NCBI RefSeq assembly: GCF_007556755.1
Contig: NZ_VJOO01000011.1
Span: 17,669 to 81,668 of the forward strand
Length of the DNA: 64,000 nt
Source: Tepidimonas fonticaldi
Lineage (GTDB): Bacteria > Pseudomonadota > Gammaproteobacteria > Burkholderiales > Burkholderiaceae_C
Direction: 5' to 3'
The position numbers and the translations under genes were made by a program. The notes beneath the pieces were generated by a model, which was given only the letters and a program-made list of their open reading frames with translations, had not been told where the DNA came from and did not search any database. Position 1 is the first letter of the stretch, and each line of letters opens with the position of its first letter. Positions 38,836-53,155 of the stretch are shown here, piece after piece.

Positions 38836-40109
38836 GCGATCCTTTCGATGTCGGCCCCCAGGGCCCGCAGCTTGCGCTCCATGCGGTCATAGCCACGGTC
38901 CAGGTGGTAGATGCGGTCGACGACCGTCTCGCCGTCGGCCACCAGGCCGGCGATCACCAGACTGGCCGACGCGCGCAGATCGGTCGCCATGACGGCGGCA
39001 CCGGTCAGGCGCTGGCCGCCTTCGACGACGGCGGTGCGCCCGTCGATGTGGATGCGCGCGCCCAGCCGGGCCAGCTCCTGCACATGCATGAAGCGGTTTT
39101 CGAAAATCGTCTCGGTGACGGCGCTGGGCCCCTGCGCCACGCAGTTGAGCGCCATGAACTGCGCCTGCATGTCGGTGGGGAAGCCCGGGTATTCGGTCGT
39201 GCGAAAGCTCTGCGCACGCAGGGCCGCGCCGCCCGGCGAGCGCACGCGGATGCCGGTGGCATCGGCCTCCACGGTGGCGCCCGCCTCGCGCAGCTTGTCG
39301 ATGACGGCATCGAGGTGATCCCCCCGCCCGCCGCGCAGCCAGGCCTCGCCGCCGGTGGCGGCCACCGCGCACAAAAAGGTACCGGTCTCGATGCGGTCGG
39401 CCACCACGGTGTGCTCGGTGCCGCCCAAGGCCGGCACGCCTTCGATGCGGATGCGGCTGGTCCCGTGCCCCTCGATGCGCGCGCCCATGCGGATCAGCAT
39501 CTCGGCCAGATCGACCACCTCCGGCTCCTGGGCGGCGTTTTCCAGCACCGTCTCGCCCTCGGCCAGGGTGGCGGCCATCATCAGGTTTTCGGTGCCGGTC
39601 ACGGTGACCATGTCGGTGGTGATGCGCGCGCCGCGCAGGCGCGAGCGGCCGGCGGGCAAGCGGGCCTCGATGTAGCCGTGCTCGACCGCAATCTCCGCCC
39701 CCATGGCCTGCAGGCCCTTGATGTGCTGGTCCACCGGCCGCGAGCCGATGGCGCACCCGCCCGGCAGCGACACCCGCGCCTGACCGCAGCGGGCGACCAG
39801 GGGCCCCAGCACCAGCACCGAGGCGCGCATGGTCTTGACCAGCTCGTACGGCGCGACCGGATCCAGTGCCGCCGCGGCGTGCAGCGTCATGCCGCCGCGC
39901 TCGTCATGCGTTTGCACTTGCACGCCCATGCGCTCCAGCAGCGTGCGCATGGTGGCCACGTCGCGCAAACGGGGGACGTTGCGCAGCATCACCGGCTGGT
40001 CGGTCAGCAGCGCCGCGCACAGCTCGGGCAGCGCCGCGTTCTTGGCGCCGGAGACGAGCACCTCGCCATGCAGGCGCTGGCCGCCGCGGATCAGGAGTCG
40101 GTCCATCAT
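38832..40109 (-). CDS. murA: UDP-N-acetylglucosamine 1-carboxyvinyltransferase MurA
   Basis: A 425-residue enzyme for the first committed step of peptidoglycan synthesis, adding enolpyruvate to UDP-GlcNAc. The flexible loop with the catalytic Cys is in [19 protein letters not shown], so the enzyme should be fosfomycin-sensitive. It begins [28 protein letters not shown] with the substrate Lys-Asn pair. The start is the first ATG of two at 40109. It sits between ibaG (7-base gap) and hisG (4-base overlap). Confidence 0.97.
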   Translation of the reverse strand: MMDRLLIRGGQRLHGEVLVSGAKNAALPELCAALLTDQPVMLRNVPRLRDVATMRTLLERMGVQVQTHDERGGMTLHAAAALDPVAPYELVKTMRASVLVLGPLVARCGQARVSLPGGCAIGSRPVDQHIKGLQAMGAEIAVEHGYIEARLPAGRSRLRGARITTDMVTVTGTENLMMAATLAEGETVLENAAQEPEVVDLAEMLIRMGARIEGHGTSRIRIEGVPALGGTEHTVVADRIETGTFLCAVAATGGEAWLRGGRGDHLDAVIDKLREAGATVEADATGIRVRSPGGAALRAQSFRTTEYPGFPTDMQAQFMALNCVAQGPSAVTETIFENRFMHVQELARLGARIHIDGRTAVVEGGQRLTGAAVMATDLRASASLVIAGLVADGETVVDRIYHLDRGYDRMERKLRALGADIERIA

Positions 40110-40116
40110 CGACCCC

Positions 40117-40365
40117 TCAGGCCTGGCCGGCGGCACGCCACTCGGCCGGGGTGTAGGTCTTCATGGACAGTGCATGCACCTCGTCGGTGTGGATGCGCTG
40201 GCCCAGCGTGGCGTAGACCAGCTGGTGGCGCTGCACGGCACGCCGCCCCTCGAACGCGGGCGAGACGATCACCGCCGCCCAGTGGCGGCCGTCGCCGGAC
40301 ACCTCCAGGTGGTCGCAGGGCAGGCCGGCAGCGATGAGGGAGCGGAGTTGGTCGGCAGTCATCAT
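40117..40365 (-). CDS. ibaG: BolA family protein (IbaG-like)
   Basis: An 82-residue BolA-fold protein. The segment [22 protein letters not shown] is followed by [35 protein letters not shown], in which the conserved His is a possible Fe-S ligand shared with a monothiol glutaredoxin. Location just upstream of murA is the hallmark of IbaG (YrbA) and distinguishes it from BolA proper. A role in iron-sulfur or acid-stress biology is known for the family only. Confidence 0.93.
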   Translation of the reverse strand: MMTADQLRSLIAAGLPCDHLEVSGDGRHWAAVIVSPAFEGRRAVQRHQLVYATLGQRIHTDEVHALSMKTYTPAEWRAAGQA

Positions 40366-40429
40366 GGAGGGTAAAGCGGCAGGACGGCACGGCGCGCGCT
40401 GCGCGACGCGCGGAATCGATGGCCCAGGG

Positions 40430-41185
40430 TCAATGGCGAATCTTGTACCCGATGCGCAGCAGGTGCAAGGTCAGAGCGGCCACGGCCAGGAAAGCCCCCG
40501 CCACCACCGCCAGACTCAGCCAGGGCGAAACGTCGCTGACCCCGAAAAAGCCGTAGCGCGCCCCGTCGATCATGTAGAAAAACGGATTGAGGTGGCTGAC
40601 GGTCTGCCAGAAGGGGGGCAGCGAATGGATGGAATAGAACACGCCGGAGAGAAACGTCATCGGCATGATGATGAAGTTCTGGAAGGCGGCCATCTGGTCG
40701 AACTTTTCGGCCCACAGCCCCGCGATGACCCCCAGCGACCCCAGCAACCCCGCGCCCAGCACGGCAAACGCCACGATCCACAGCGGGTGCGCAAACCGCA
40801 GGTCCGCCGCCCAGGCCGTCACCAGCAGCACCCCGGCGCCCACCACCAGCCCGCGCACCACGGACGACCCGACGTAAGCCGCAAACCAGGCGCGGTGCGA
40901 CAGCGGGGTGAGCAGGACGAAGACCAGGTTGCCCATGATCTTGCTCTGGATCAGGCTGGACGAGCTGTTGGCAAATGCGTTTTGCAGCAGGCTCATCATC
41001 GCCAGCCCCGGCAGTAAAAACGCGGTGTAGCCCACGCCGTCGTAGACCTGCACATGCTCCTCCAGCACATGGCCGAAGATCAGCAGGTACAGAATCGCCG
41101 TGACGATCGGCGCGGCCACGGTCTGGAAAGCCACCTTCCAGAACCGCAGCACCTCTTTCAGAAACAGGGTCTGCCAACCAGTCAC
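40430..41185 (-). CDS. yadH: ABC-2 type transporter permease (YadH-like)
   Basis: A 251-residue membrane protein with six helices and the ABC-2 signature segment FQNFIIMPMTFLSGVFYSIHSLPPFW. It starts from a GTG (VTGWQTLFLKEVLRFWK) overlapping the stop of the ATPase gene as GTGA. The pair resembles E. coli YadGH; the substrate is unknown. Placement between the mla genes and ibaG-murA, on the same strand, suggests an envelope-related cargo, which is inference only. Confidence 0.9.
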   Translation of the reverse strand: MTGWQTLFLKEVLRFWKVAFQTVAAPIVTAILYLLIFGHVLEEHVQVYDGVGYTAFLLPGLAMMSLLQNAFANSSSSLIQSKIMGNLVFVLLTPLSHRAWFAAYVGSSVVRGLVVGAGVLLVTAWAADLRFAHPLWIVAFAVLGAGLLGSLGVIAGLWAEKFDQMAAFQNFIIMPMTFLSGVFYSIHSLPPFWQTVSHLNPFFYMIDGARYGFFGVSDVSPWLSLAVVAGAFLAVAALTLHLLRIGYKIRH

Positions 41186-42108
41186 GCGCGCCCCTCCCCG
41201 TCCGGCTGCCCGGCCATCAGCTCCAGGAACACATCCTCCAGATCCGCTTTGTGGACCTCGATGTCTTCCATGACGATGCCGGCTTGGCGCAGCGCCGCCA
41301 GCGTCTGCTCGACCTCGTAGGCGTCGTGCACCTTGATCTGCTTGATGCGGCCCGTCACGCGGGCGCGCGCCGCCAGCGCGTCCGGCAGGGCCTGATCGGT
41401 CTTGAAATGCAGCACGTTGGACGAGGCGCGGCGCAACAGCTCGGCGGTGCGCTCCAGCGCGATCACGCGGCCGGCCCGCAGCATCGCGATGCGGCCGCAC
41501 AGGGCCTCGGCCTCCTCCAGATAGTGGGTGGTCAGCAGCACGGTGCAGCCGTCGCGGTTGAGGCGCGAGATGAAGGCCCACAGCGTCTGCCGCAGCTCCA
41601 CGTCCACGCCGGCGGTCGGCTCGTCCAGCACGATGACCTGGGGCCGGTGCACCAGCGCCTGCGCCACCATGACGCGGCGCTTCATGCCGCCGGAGAGCTG
41701 GCGCATGTTGGTGTCAGCCTTATCGGCCAGCCCCAGCCCGGCCAGCAGCTCGTCGATCCACGCGCCATTGCCCTGGATGCCAAAGTAGCCGGACTGAAAG
41801 CGCAGGGCCTCGCGCACCGTGAAGAAGGGGTCGAACACCAGCTCCTGCGGCACGATGCCGAGCCGCCGCCGAGCCTCCATGGGCTGGGCATGCACATCGG
41901 CGCCAAACACGGTGACGCGCCCGCGGGTCGGCCGGCTCAGACCCGCCAGGATGCTGATGAGGGTGGTCTTGCCCGCGCCGTTGGGGCCGAGCAGGCCGAA
42001 GAATTCGCCCGGCTGGATGTCGAACGTCACATCCTGCAGCGCCTGCAGCGGCCCGCGCGAGGTGTCGAAACGCTTGTTGACCTGCTGGAAAGAGATGGCG
42101 GCGGACAT
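41182..42108 (-). CDS. yadG: ABC transporter ATP-binding protein (YadG-like)
   Basis: A 308-residue ATPase. Walker A is GPNGAGKTTL (about 41-50), the signature is RQLSGGMKRRVMVAQAL, Walker B is QVIVLDEPTAGVD, and the switch His is in LLTTHYLEEAE. A C-terminal extension of about 80 residues ends DLEDVFLELMAGQP, the usual tail of ABC-2 exporter ATPases. It is 12 bases after mlaB and coupled to the permease gene. Confidence 0.93.
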   Translation of the reverse strand: MSAAISFQQVNKRFDTSRGPLQALQDVTFDIQPGEFFGLLGPNGAGKTTLISILAGLSRPTRGRVTVFGADVHAQPMEARRRLGIVPQELVFDPFFTVREALRFQSGYFGIQGNGAWIDELLAGLGLADKADTNMRQLSGGMKRRVMVAQALVHRPQVIVLDEPTAGVDVELRQTLWAFISRLNRDGCTVLLTTHYLEEAEALCGRIAMLRAGRVIALERTAELLRRASSNVLHFKTDQALPDALAARARVTGRIKQIKVHDAYEVEQTLAALRQAGIVMEDIEVHKADLEDVFLELMAGQPDGEGRA

Positions 42109-42120
42109 AAACCGGTCATT

Positions 42121-42414
42121 TTACGCGGGCAGCAGTTCGGCCACGCCGTACAGGCCGGCCAGCACCCGCGCCCGCTCGTTCAGGCCGTCCAGCCGCCAGT
42201 GCGCCCCGCGTGCCAGCACCTCGCGCCGCACCGCGAGCAGCACCGCCAGCGCGGAGGAGTCGAACTCGTGCAGGGCCGAGGCATCCAGCTGCACCGTCGC
42301 GCCGCGGCCCGCAGCGGCCAGCGCCGCGCGGCACTGGGCCAGATAGGCCGCCGCCTGCGCATGCGTCAGGGTGGCGGGCAGCGCCGGCAAGGTCAAGGCA
42401 ATCGGCCCCCCCAT
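42121..42414 (-). CDS. mlaB: STAS-domain protein MlaB
   Basis: A 97-residue STAS protein, the cytoplasmic accessory subunit of the MlaFEDB transporter. The STAS loop with the conserved serine appears in HEFDSSALAVLLAVRREVLARG. It is the last mla gene, six bases after mlaC. Sequence identity of MlaB proteins is low, so identification leans on the STAS motif and on the operon. Confidence 0.88.
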   Translation of the reverse strand: MGGPIALTLPALPATLTHAQAAAYLAQCRAALAAAGRGATVQLDASALHEFDSSALAVLLAVRREVLARGAHWRLDGLNERARVLAGLYGVAELLPA

Positions 42415-42420
42415 GGCGGC

Positions 42421-43050
42421 TCAGCCCCGCTGGGCGTTGGCGCGGTTGCGTTCGGCCAGCGCATCGATCAGCCCATCGATGCCCTTGGCGCCGATCTCCT
42501 GCGCGAACTGGGTGCGGTAGGTCTCGACCAGCCACACGCCGAGCACATTCAGGTCATAGACCTTCCAGCCCGACGGGGTTTGCTCCAGCCGGTAGTCGAG
42601 CTGGATCGGGTCGCCCTTGCCGCGGATTTCGGAGCGCACGACCACCTCGGTCGCGCCAGCCGCCGCGCGCAGCGGGCGAATCACCAGCGTTTGGTCGCGA
42701 ATCTGCGTCAGCGCGCCGGCATAGGTGCGCACCAGCAGGGTCTTGAACTCGGCTTGCAGACGCTGGCGCTGCTCGGGCGTGGCCTGGCGCCAGAAGCGGC
42801 CCACTGCGGACGACGTCATGCGCTCGAAATTGACATGCGGCATCAGCTTGGTGTCCACCAGCTCGACGATGCGGGCCATGTCGCCGTTGCGGATCGCCGG
42901 ATCGCGCTTGACGGTCTCGAACACATCGTTGGCCACGCGCTGGATCAGCGCATCGGGGGCCTCCGTGGCCTGCGCCCGGGACGGCCAGGCGGGCAGCGCG
43001 GCCGCGGCGACCACGGCCATCAGGGCCAGCCACTGGCGGCGGCCGGTCAT
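42421..43050 (-). CDS. mlaC: Periplasmic phospholipid carrier MlaC
   Basis: A soluble periplasmic protein that ferries phospholipid between MlaA in the outer membrane and MlaD in the inner membrane. A signal peptide MTGRRQWLALMAVVAAAALP with SRAQA cleavage leads into ALIQRVANDVFETVKRD and later GKGDPIQLDYRLEQTPSGWKVYD, both typical of the family. I chose the ATG at 43050 (209 residues, close to the E. coli length). In-frame starts at 43095, 43101 and 43143 would lengthen the signal region. It follows mlaA. Confidence 0.92.
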   Translation of the reverse strand: MTGRRQWLALMAVVAAAALPAWPSRAQATEAPDALIQRVANDVFETVKRDPAIRNGDMARIVELVDTKLMPHVNFERMTSSAVGRFWRQATPEQRQRLQAEFKTLLVRTYAGALTQIRDQTLVIRPLRAAAGATEVVVRSEIRGKGDPIQLDYRLEQTPSGWKVYDLNVLGVWLVETYRTQFAQEIGAKGIDGLIDALAERNRANAQRG

Positions 43051-43161
43051 CGCAACCACCGGGCGGGCAGAAAGGGGTAGGGTCGGCTTGCTCATATCCA
43101 TTGGGGTCGGGGGGACGGCCGCGGGTTCCGGTCGGTTACCCATGGTTACGGTCGTCACACG

Positions 43162-43878
43162 TCAGTCATCGTCGCCGCGGGCCGCATCGACCTGGCTTTG
43201 GCGCCGCGCCAGGTAGGCGTCGCGTGTAAAACCATATTTATCCAGCGCCGCCTGCTCCAGCAGGTCACCCGCGCGCAGCAGGGTGGCGCGCGTGTCCACC
43301 AGCCGCAGCGTCTGGGCGGTGTTGCGGGTCGCCACATCGTCGATGCCCTGCGACACGGGGTCCGCCCGGCGGTCGACGGGCAGCGCCACGGCCTCGCGCA
43401 CGCTGGACGGGCCCAACAGCGGCAGCACCAGATACGGCCCTGACGGCACGCCCCAGCGGCCCAGGGTGTGGCCAAAGTCCAGCGTCGTGCGGGGGATGCT
43501 CATCTCCGTCGCCAGGTCGATCACCCCCCCAAAGCCGAGAAGGGTGTTGACGCCAAAGCGCATGGCGTTTTCCACCGCGGGCTGCGGGCGGGCCTGTAAG
43601 GCCGCGTTCACGGCCGACCACAGGTCGCGCAGATTGCCAAAAAAGTTGCCCACCCCAGTGCGCACCGGTGAGGGCACGGCCGCCACATAGCCTTCGGCGA
43701 CGGGCTTGAGCACCGCGCGGTCCACCGCCTCGTTGAACTGATAGACGCCGCGGTTGAACGGCTCCAGGGGATCGCGCGGATGCGCGTCGGGCCCGGTGGC
43801 GCAACCGGCCAGGGCCGCGAGCACGCCTCCCAGGCCGATCAGACGCGCGGCCCGGCTGTGCAGGGTTACTTGGCTCAT
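43162..43878 (-). CDS. mlaA: Outer-membrane lipoprotein MlaA (VacJ)
   Basis: A 238-residue lipoprotein that removes phospholipids from the outer leaflet. The lipobox LAALAGC puts the lipidated Cys at residue 26. Conserved segments are DPLEPFNRGVYQFNEAVDRAVLKPVAEGY, RTGVGNFFGNLRD, and GPYLVLPLLGPSSVREAV. It is placed inside the mla operon, between mlaD (ATGA overlap) and mlaC, as in many betaproteobacteria; in E. coli it is elsewhere. The acidic tail is not conserved. Confidence 0.95.
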   Translation of the reverse strand: MSQVTLHSRAARLIGLGGVLAALAGCATGPDAHPRDPLEPFNRGVYQFNEAVDRAVLKPVAEGYVAAVPSPVRTGVGNFFGNLRDLWSAVNAALQARPQPAVENAMRFGVNTLLGFGGVIDLATEMSIPRTTLDFGHTLGRWGVPSGPYLVLPLLGPSSVREAVALPVDRRADPVSQGIDDVATRNTAQTLRLVDTRATLLRAGDLLEQAALDKYGFTRDAYLARRQSQVDAARGDDD

Positions 43879-44345
43879 TTGCCGTCCCCCGCCTCGGCGG
43901 CCTTGTTGAACAGGAACTGGCCGATCAGGTTTTCCAGCACCACGGCGGACTGGGTTTGCGCCACCACATCGCCCGCAGCCAGATTCGCGTCTGCGCCGCC
44001 CGGCTCGATGCCGATGTACTGCTCGCCCAGCAGCCCGCTGGTCAGGATCTTGAACGAGCTGTCCTTCGGGAAGGTGTAGCGCGACTCCAGCGCCAACACC
44101 ACGCGCGCCTGAAACGTCTTGTCGTCGAAGGTGATGGACTCCACGCGCCCGACCAGCACGCCCGCGCTGCGCACCGCCGCCTTGGGCTTGAGCGAGCCGA
44201 CGTTGTCGAACGTGGCGGTGACGCGGTAGGTCGGCGCAAAGCTCAAGTTGAGCAGGTTGGCCGCCTGCAGCGCCAGAAACAGGATGGCCGCCGCGCCGAT
44301 CAGCACGAACAGGCCCACCCAGACATCGATCTTGGAACGTTGCAT
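43875..44345 (-). CDS. mlaD: MCE-domain lipid-binding protein MlaD
   Basis: A 156-residue protein with one N-terminal anchor (VGLFVLIGAAAILFLALQ) and a single MCE domain (about 38-118, with VTATFDNVGSLKPKAAVRSAGV and GLLGEQYIGIEPGG). It forms the hexameric periplasmic ring on the MlaFE transporter. It lies 19 bases after mlaE and overlaps mlaA. Confidence 0.95.
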   Translation of the reverse strand: MQRSKIDVWVGLFVLIGAAAILFLALQAANLLNLSFAPTYRVTATFDNVGSLKPKAAVRSAGVLVGRVESITFDDKTFQARVVLALESRYTFPKDSSFKILTSGLLGEQYIGIEPGGADANLAAGDVVAQTQSAVVLENLIGQFLFNKAAEAGDGK

Positions 44346-44364
44346 CCGTCGAATCCTTCCCTGA

Positions 44365-45150
44365 TCAGATCGTGAACATCAGCGCGGTCAGGATGAAGTC
44401 CAGCCCCAGCACCGTCAGCGACGCCATCACCACGGTGCGCGTCGTCGCGCGCGAGACGCCCTCCGGCGTCGGGTGCGACTCGAAGCCCTGCAGCAGCGCG
44501 ATGAAGGTCACCGCGATCCCGAACACCACGCTCTTGATGATGCCGTTGCCGACGTCGGACCACACGTCCACGCCACTTTGCACCTGGCTCCAAAACGCCC
44601 CGCCATCGACACCGATCATGGGCACCCCGACGATCCAGCCACCAACGATGCCCATGCTGCTGAACACCGCCGCCAGCAATGGCAGCGCCACCACCCCGGC
44701 CACGAAGCGCGGCGCCAGCACGCGGTCGATGGGGTCGACCGCCATCATCTCCATCACGCTGAGCTGTTCGCCGGCTTTCATGAGGCCGATCTCCGCCGTC
44801 AGCGACGTACCCGCGCGGCCGGCAAACAGCAGCGCTGTCACCACCGGGCCGAGCTCGCGCACCAAGCTCAGCGTCACCAGCAGCCCGAGCGATTCGGCCG
44901 AGCCGTAGCGCTGCAACGTGTAGTAGCCCTGCAACCCGAGCACGAAGCCGACGAACAAGCCGGAGACAGTGATGATCGACAGCGAGTGGTTGCCCAGAAA
45001 GTGGATTTGATCGCGCACCAGGCCAAAGCGCCGCAACGCCTGGGGGCATCCCGCCAGCAACCGCAACAGCAGCCGCGCCCCCCAGCCCAGATCCGCCAGC
45101 TTGCCGCGCACCGCCGCACCCAACGCCGCCAGCATCGACACCCCCTTCAT
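44365..45150 (-). CDS. mlaE: Phospholipid ABC transporter permease MlaE
   Basis: A 261-residue integral membrane subunit of the Mla transporter. It has about five helices and the MlaE signature segments IITVSGLFVGFVLGLQGYYTLQRYG, AGRAGTSLTAEIGLMKAGEQLSVMEMMAVDP and the C-terminal GVSRATTRTVVMASL. Its ATG overlaps the mlaF stop. The retrograde direction of transport is known for the family, not visible here. Confidence 0.96.
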   Translation of the reverse strand: MKGVSMLAALGAAVRGKLADLGWGARLLLRLLAGCPQALRRFGLVRDQIHFLGNHSLSIITVSGLFVGFVLGLQGYYTLQRYGSAESLGLLVTLSLVRELGPVVTALLFAGRAGTSLTAEIGLMKAGEQLSVMEMMAVDPIDRVLAPRFVAGVVALPLLAAVFSSMGIVGGWIVGVPMIGVDGGAFWSQVQSGVDVWSDVGNGIIKSVVFGIAVTFIALLQGFESHPTPEGVSRATTRTVVMASLTVLGLDFILTALMFTI

Positions 45151-45956
45151 CGCGCTGCCTCCGGACCGTAGTCCTCGGCCACGGCCGGGGCGGCGTAGTG
45201 AAAATGCACCGGCCCCTCGGGCGCGGCGGTGATGAATTGCTGCACCAACGGGTCCGGGCAGCGGCGCACCTCGTCGGGCGTGCCCTGCACCGCCACCCGC
45301 CCGTTGGCCAACACCACCATGTGGTCGGCCACGGCAAAGGCGGTGTCCAGATCATGCGACACCATGATGCTGGTGAGCCCCAGCGTGTCGTTGAGCTGGC
45401 GGATCAGGCGCGCGGCGGTGCCCAGCGAGATCGGATCCAGCCCCGCAAACGGCTCGTCATACATGATCAACTCGGGGTCCAGCGCGATGGCGCGCGCCAG
45501 CGCCACCCGGCGCGCCATGCCGCCCGACAGCGCCGCGGGCATCAGGTCGCGCGCGCCGCGCAGGCCCACGGCGTGCAGCTTCATCAGCACGATGTCGCGG
45601 ATCAGTGGCTCGGGCAAGCGGGTGTGCTCACGCAGCGGGAAGGCCACGTTGTCGAACACCGACAAATCGGTGAACAGCGCGCCGTACTGAAACAGCATGC
45701 CCATGCGCCGCCGCGCCGCGTACAGGCCCTTGCGGTCCAGCGCGCCCACATCCTGACCGTCGAAACACACCTGGCCGTGCTGGGCGCGCACCAAGCCGCC
45801 GATGAGGCGCAGCACGGTCGTCTTGCCGCCACCCGAGGCGCCCATGATGACCGTCACCTGGCCCCGCGGCACGTGCAAGCTGATGCGGTCGAGCACGATG
45901 CGCTCGTCATACCCGAAGGTGACGTCACGCAGTTCGACGAGGGGCTCGGTGCTCAT
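45147..45956 (-). CDS. mlaF: Phospholipid ABC transporter ATPase MlaF
   Basis: A 269-residue ATPase that powers lipid extraction by MlaE. Walker A is GASGGGKTTVLRLIGG, the signature is PAALSGGMARRVALARAIA, and Walker B is LIMYDEPFAGLDP. The ATG at 45956 is preferred to a TTG three codons upstream. It is the first gene of mlaFEDACB and follows a hairpin and a TATGAT box. The run of same-strand genes from here extends to tatC. Confidence 0.96.
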   Translation of the reverse strand: MSTEPLVELRDVTFGYDERIVLDRISLHVPRGQVTVIMGASGGGKTTVLRLIGGLVRAQHGQVCFDGQDVGALDRKGLYAARRRMGMLFQYGALFTDLSVFDNVAFPLREHTRLPEPLIRDIVLMKLHAVGLRGARDLMPAALSGGMARRVALARAIALDPELIMYDEPFAGLDPISLGTAARLIRQLNDTLGLTSIMVSHDLDTAFAVADHMVVLANGRVAVQGTPDEVRRCPDPLVQQFITAAPEGPVHFHYAAPAVAEDYGPEAAR

Positions 45957-45970
45957 ACGCAACAACGATC

Positions 45971-45995
45971 AAAAAGGCCGACGCAGGTTCGGCCC
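45971..45995 (-). terminator. Probable Rho-independent terminator after gltD
   Basis: On the minus strand GGCCGA (45994-45989) and TCGGCC (45981-45976) pair around a 7-base loop and are followed by TTTTT. It would end gltBD transcription 15 bases before the mlaF start. The stem is short but GC-rich. Confidence 0.65.
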
Positions 45996-45996
45996 G

Positions 45997-46002
45997 ATCA
46001 TA
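45997..46002 (-). promoter_or_regulatory. Possible mlaF promoter -10 box
   Basis: TATGAT on the minus strand, directly before the terminator hairpin and about 41 bases before the mlaF ATG. The -35 region is weak. A transcript from here would start inside the hairpin and so escape it. A 14-base perfect palindrome (46033-46046) lies upstream. Confidence 0.35.
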
Positions 46003-46056
46003 AGGGATCAGCCGCAGCCGCGTCGGCGCGGTGGCCCCGCGGGGCCGCCGCACAGG

Positions 46057-47523
<1,467 letters not shown>

Positions 47524-47558
47524 GATCGGTTGCCTCGTGATGCGATGGTCGGTGGCGC

Positions 47559-52334
<4,776 letters not shown>

Positions 52335-52371
52335 GCCTGACTCCTTGGCCGGGTTGACAAAGACGGACCGC

Positions 52372-52400
52372 AGCATAGTGCATTGCAGCAAACCGGGCAA
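52372..52400 (-). promoter_or_regulatory. Putative gltBD promoter
   Basis: TTGCCC (52400-52395) and TATGCT (52377-52372) on the minus strand are 17 bases apart, giving a leader of about 30 bases to the GTG at 52334. The -35 box borders the REP-like repeat to its right. Confidence 0.55.
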
Positions 52401-52404
52401 GCAC

Positions 52405-52467
52405 TTTATTTGGGGTCAGAGTACGATTTAAAAAGCGGAAACGCGTACTTTGATTTATTAGGGACAG
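52405..52467. repeat. REP-like element next to the RAYT gene
   Basis: A 63-base AT-richer stretch between the RAYT stop and the gltB promoter. TTTATTTGGGGTCAG (52405-52419) is echoed by TTTATTAGGGACAG (52454-52467). TCAGAGTACG (52416-52425) can pair with CGTACTTTGA (52444-52453) in 9 of 10 positions, around an 18-base loop. A GGGGTCAGAGTAC-type motif is, from memory, often seen beside RAYT genes in betaproteobacteria. Only one copy was noticed here. Confidence 0.65.
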
Positions 52468-52468
52468 A

Positions 52469-53155
52469 TCAAACCCGCTTGCGCGGTCGGCCGGGCCGCG
52501 CCGGTTGTGTGCGCCGCCCGGTCTGCGCCGCCAGCGCGGCCAAAAAGGCGGCATCGCCCACCGGCCAGCCTTTGATCGCGGCCTCGCGCAAACCCTGCGC
52601 CTGCGCGGGCGGCAAACCCTCGTCCACGTGCTGGCGGTAGGCGGCCTCGCGGGCAAAGGGCGTGTCCCCCAGGCCCCACCAGGGCGCGGGCGGCTGCACG
52701 CCACGCAGCGGCGCGATGCCCGCATAGTGGCGGTGGGTGGACCAGGGCCAGGCCTCCGGCGACGGGGCCAGGCCCACGCGCACCGGCTCGTGGTCCAACA
52801 GCACCAGGGCCGGCAGCACCCGATCCGGCGCCAGCACGGTGGCGCGGTAGCGTCCCTCCCACAGCGTGCCGGTACGGCCATGCCGCGCGTTGAAGCGGCG
52901 CACATAGCTGCGCCCCAGCCCCTGCATCAGGCGCGACAGCGCCCCCTCGCGGCGCGGCGTGACCAGCAACCACAGGCCCGCGTCCAGCAACGCATAGCCA
53001 TGGACCTCGACGCCCTCGCGGGCTGCACCGTCACCCAGCAGCGCCAGGAAGGCCTGACGGTCGTCGTCGTCCGAAAACACGGCCTGCCGGTTGTGCCCCT
53101 GCCACAGGACCAGGTGGGGCAAATCCGTCACCGACAGGCGGGGCAGGCGTGCCAT
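52469..53155 (-). CDS. RAYT-family (Y1 transposase-like) protein with lost HUH motif
   Basis: A 228-residue relative of REP-associated tyrosine transposases. Family features are GHNRQAVFSDDDDRQ (about 20-33), YVRRFNARHGRTGTLWEGRY (84-103) with the likely catalytic Tyr84, and LLDHEPVRVGLAP. In active members the segment after the first strand reads MPNHVHLL. Here it is LDAGLWLL (residues 57-64), so both metal-binding histidines are replaced (Gly60 and Trp62). It is probably inactive as a transposase but may still bind hairpins. Its ATG abuts the MFS stop. The tail is basic (GRPRKRV). Confidence 0.85.
   Translation of the reverse strand: MARLPRLSVTDLPHLVLWQGHNRQAVFSDDDDRQAFLALLGDGAAREGVEVHGYALLDAGLWLLVTPRREGALSRLMQGLGRSYVRRFNARHGRTGTLWEGRYRATVLAPDRVLPALVLLDHEPVRVGLAPSPEAWPWSTHRHYAGIAPLRGVQPPAPWWGLGDTPFAREAAYRQHVDEGLPPAQAQGLREAAIKGWPVGDAAFLAALAAQTGRRTQPARPGRPRKRV

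Noticed and set aside
52469..53155. A complete insertion sequence around the RAYT gene
   Set aside because: No terminal inverted repeats, target duplication or second transposon gene were found; the gene abuts the MFS stop directly.
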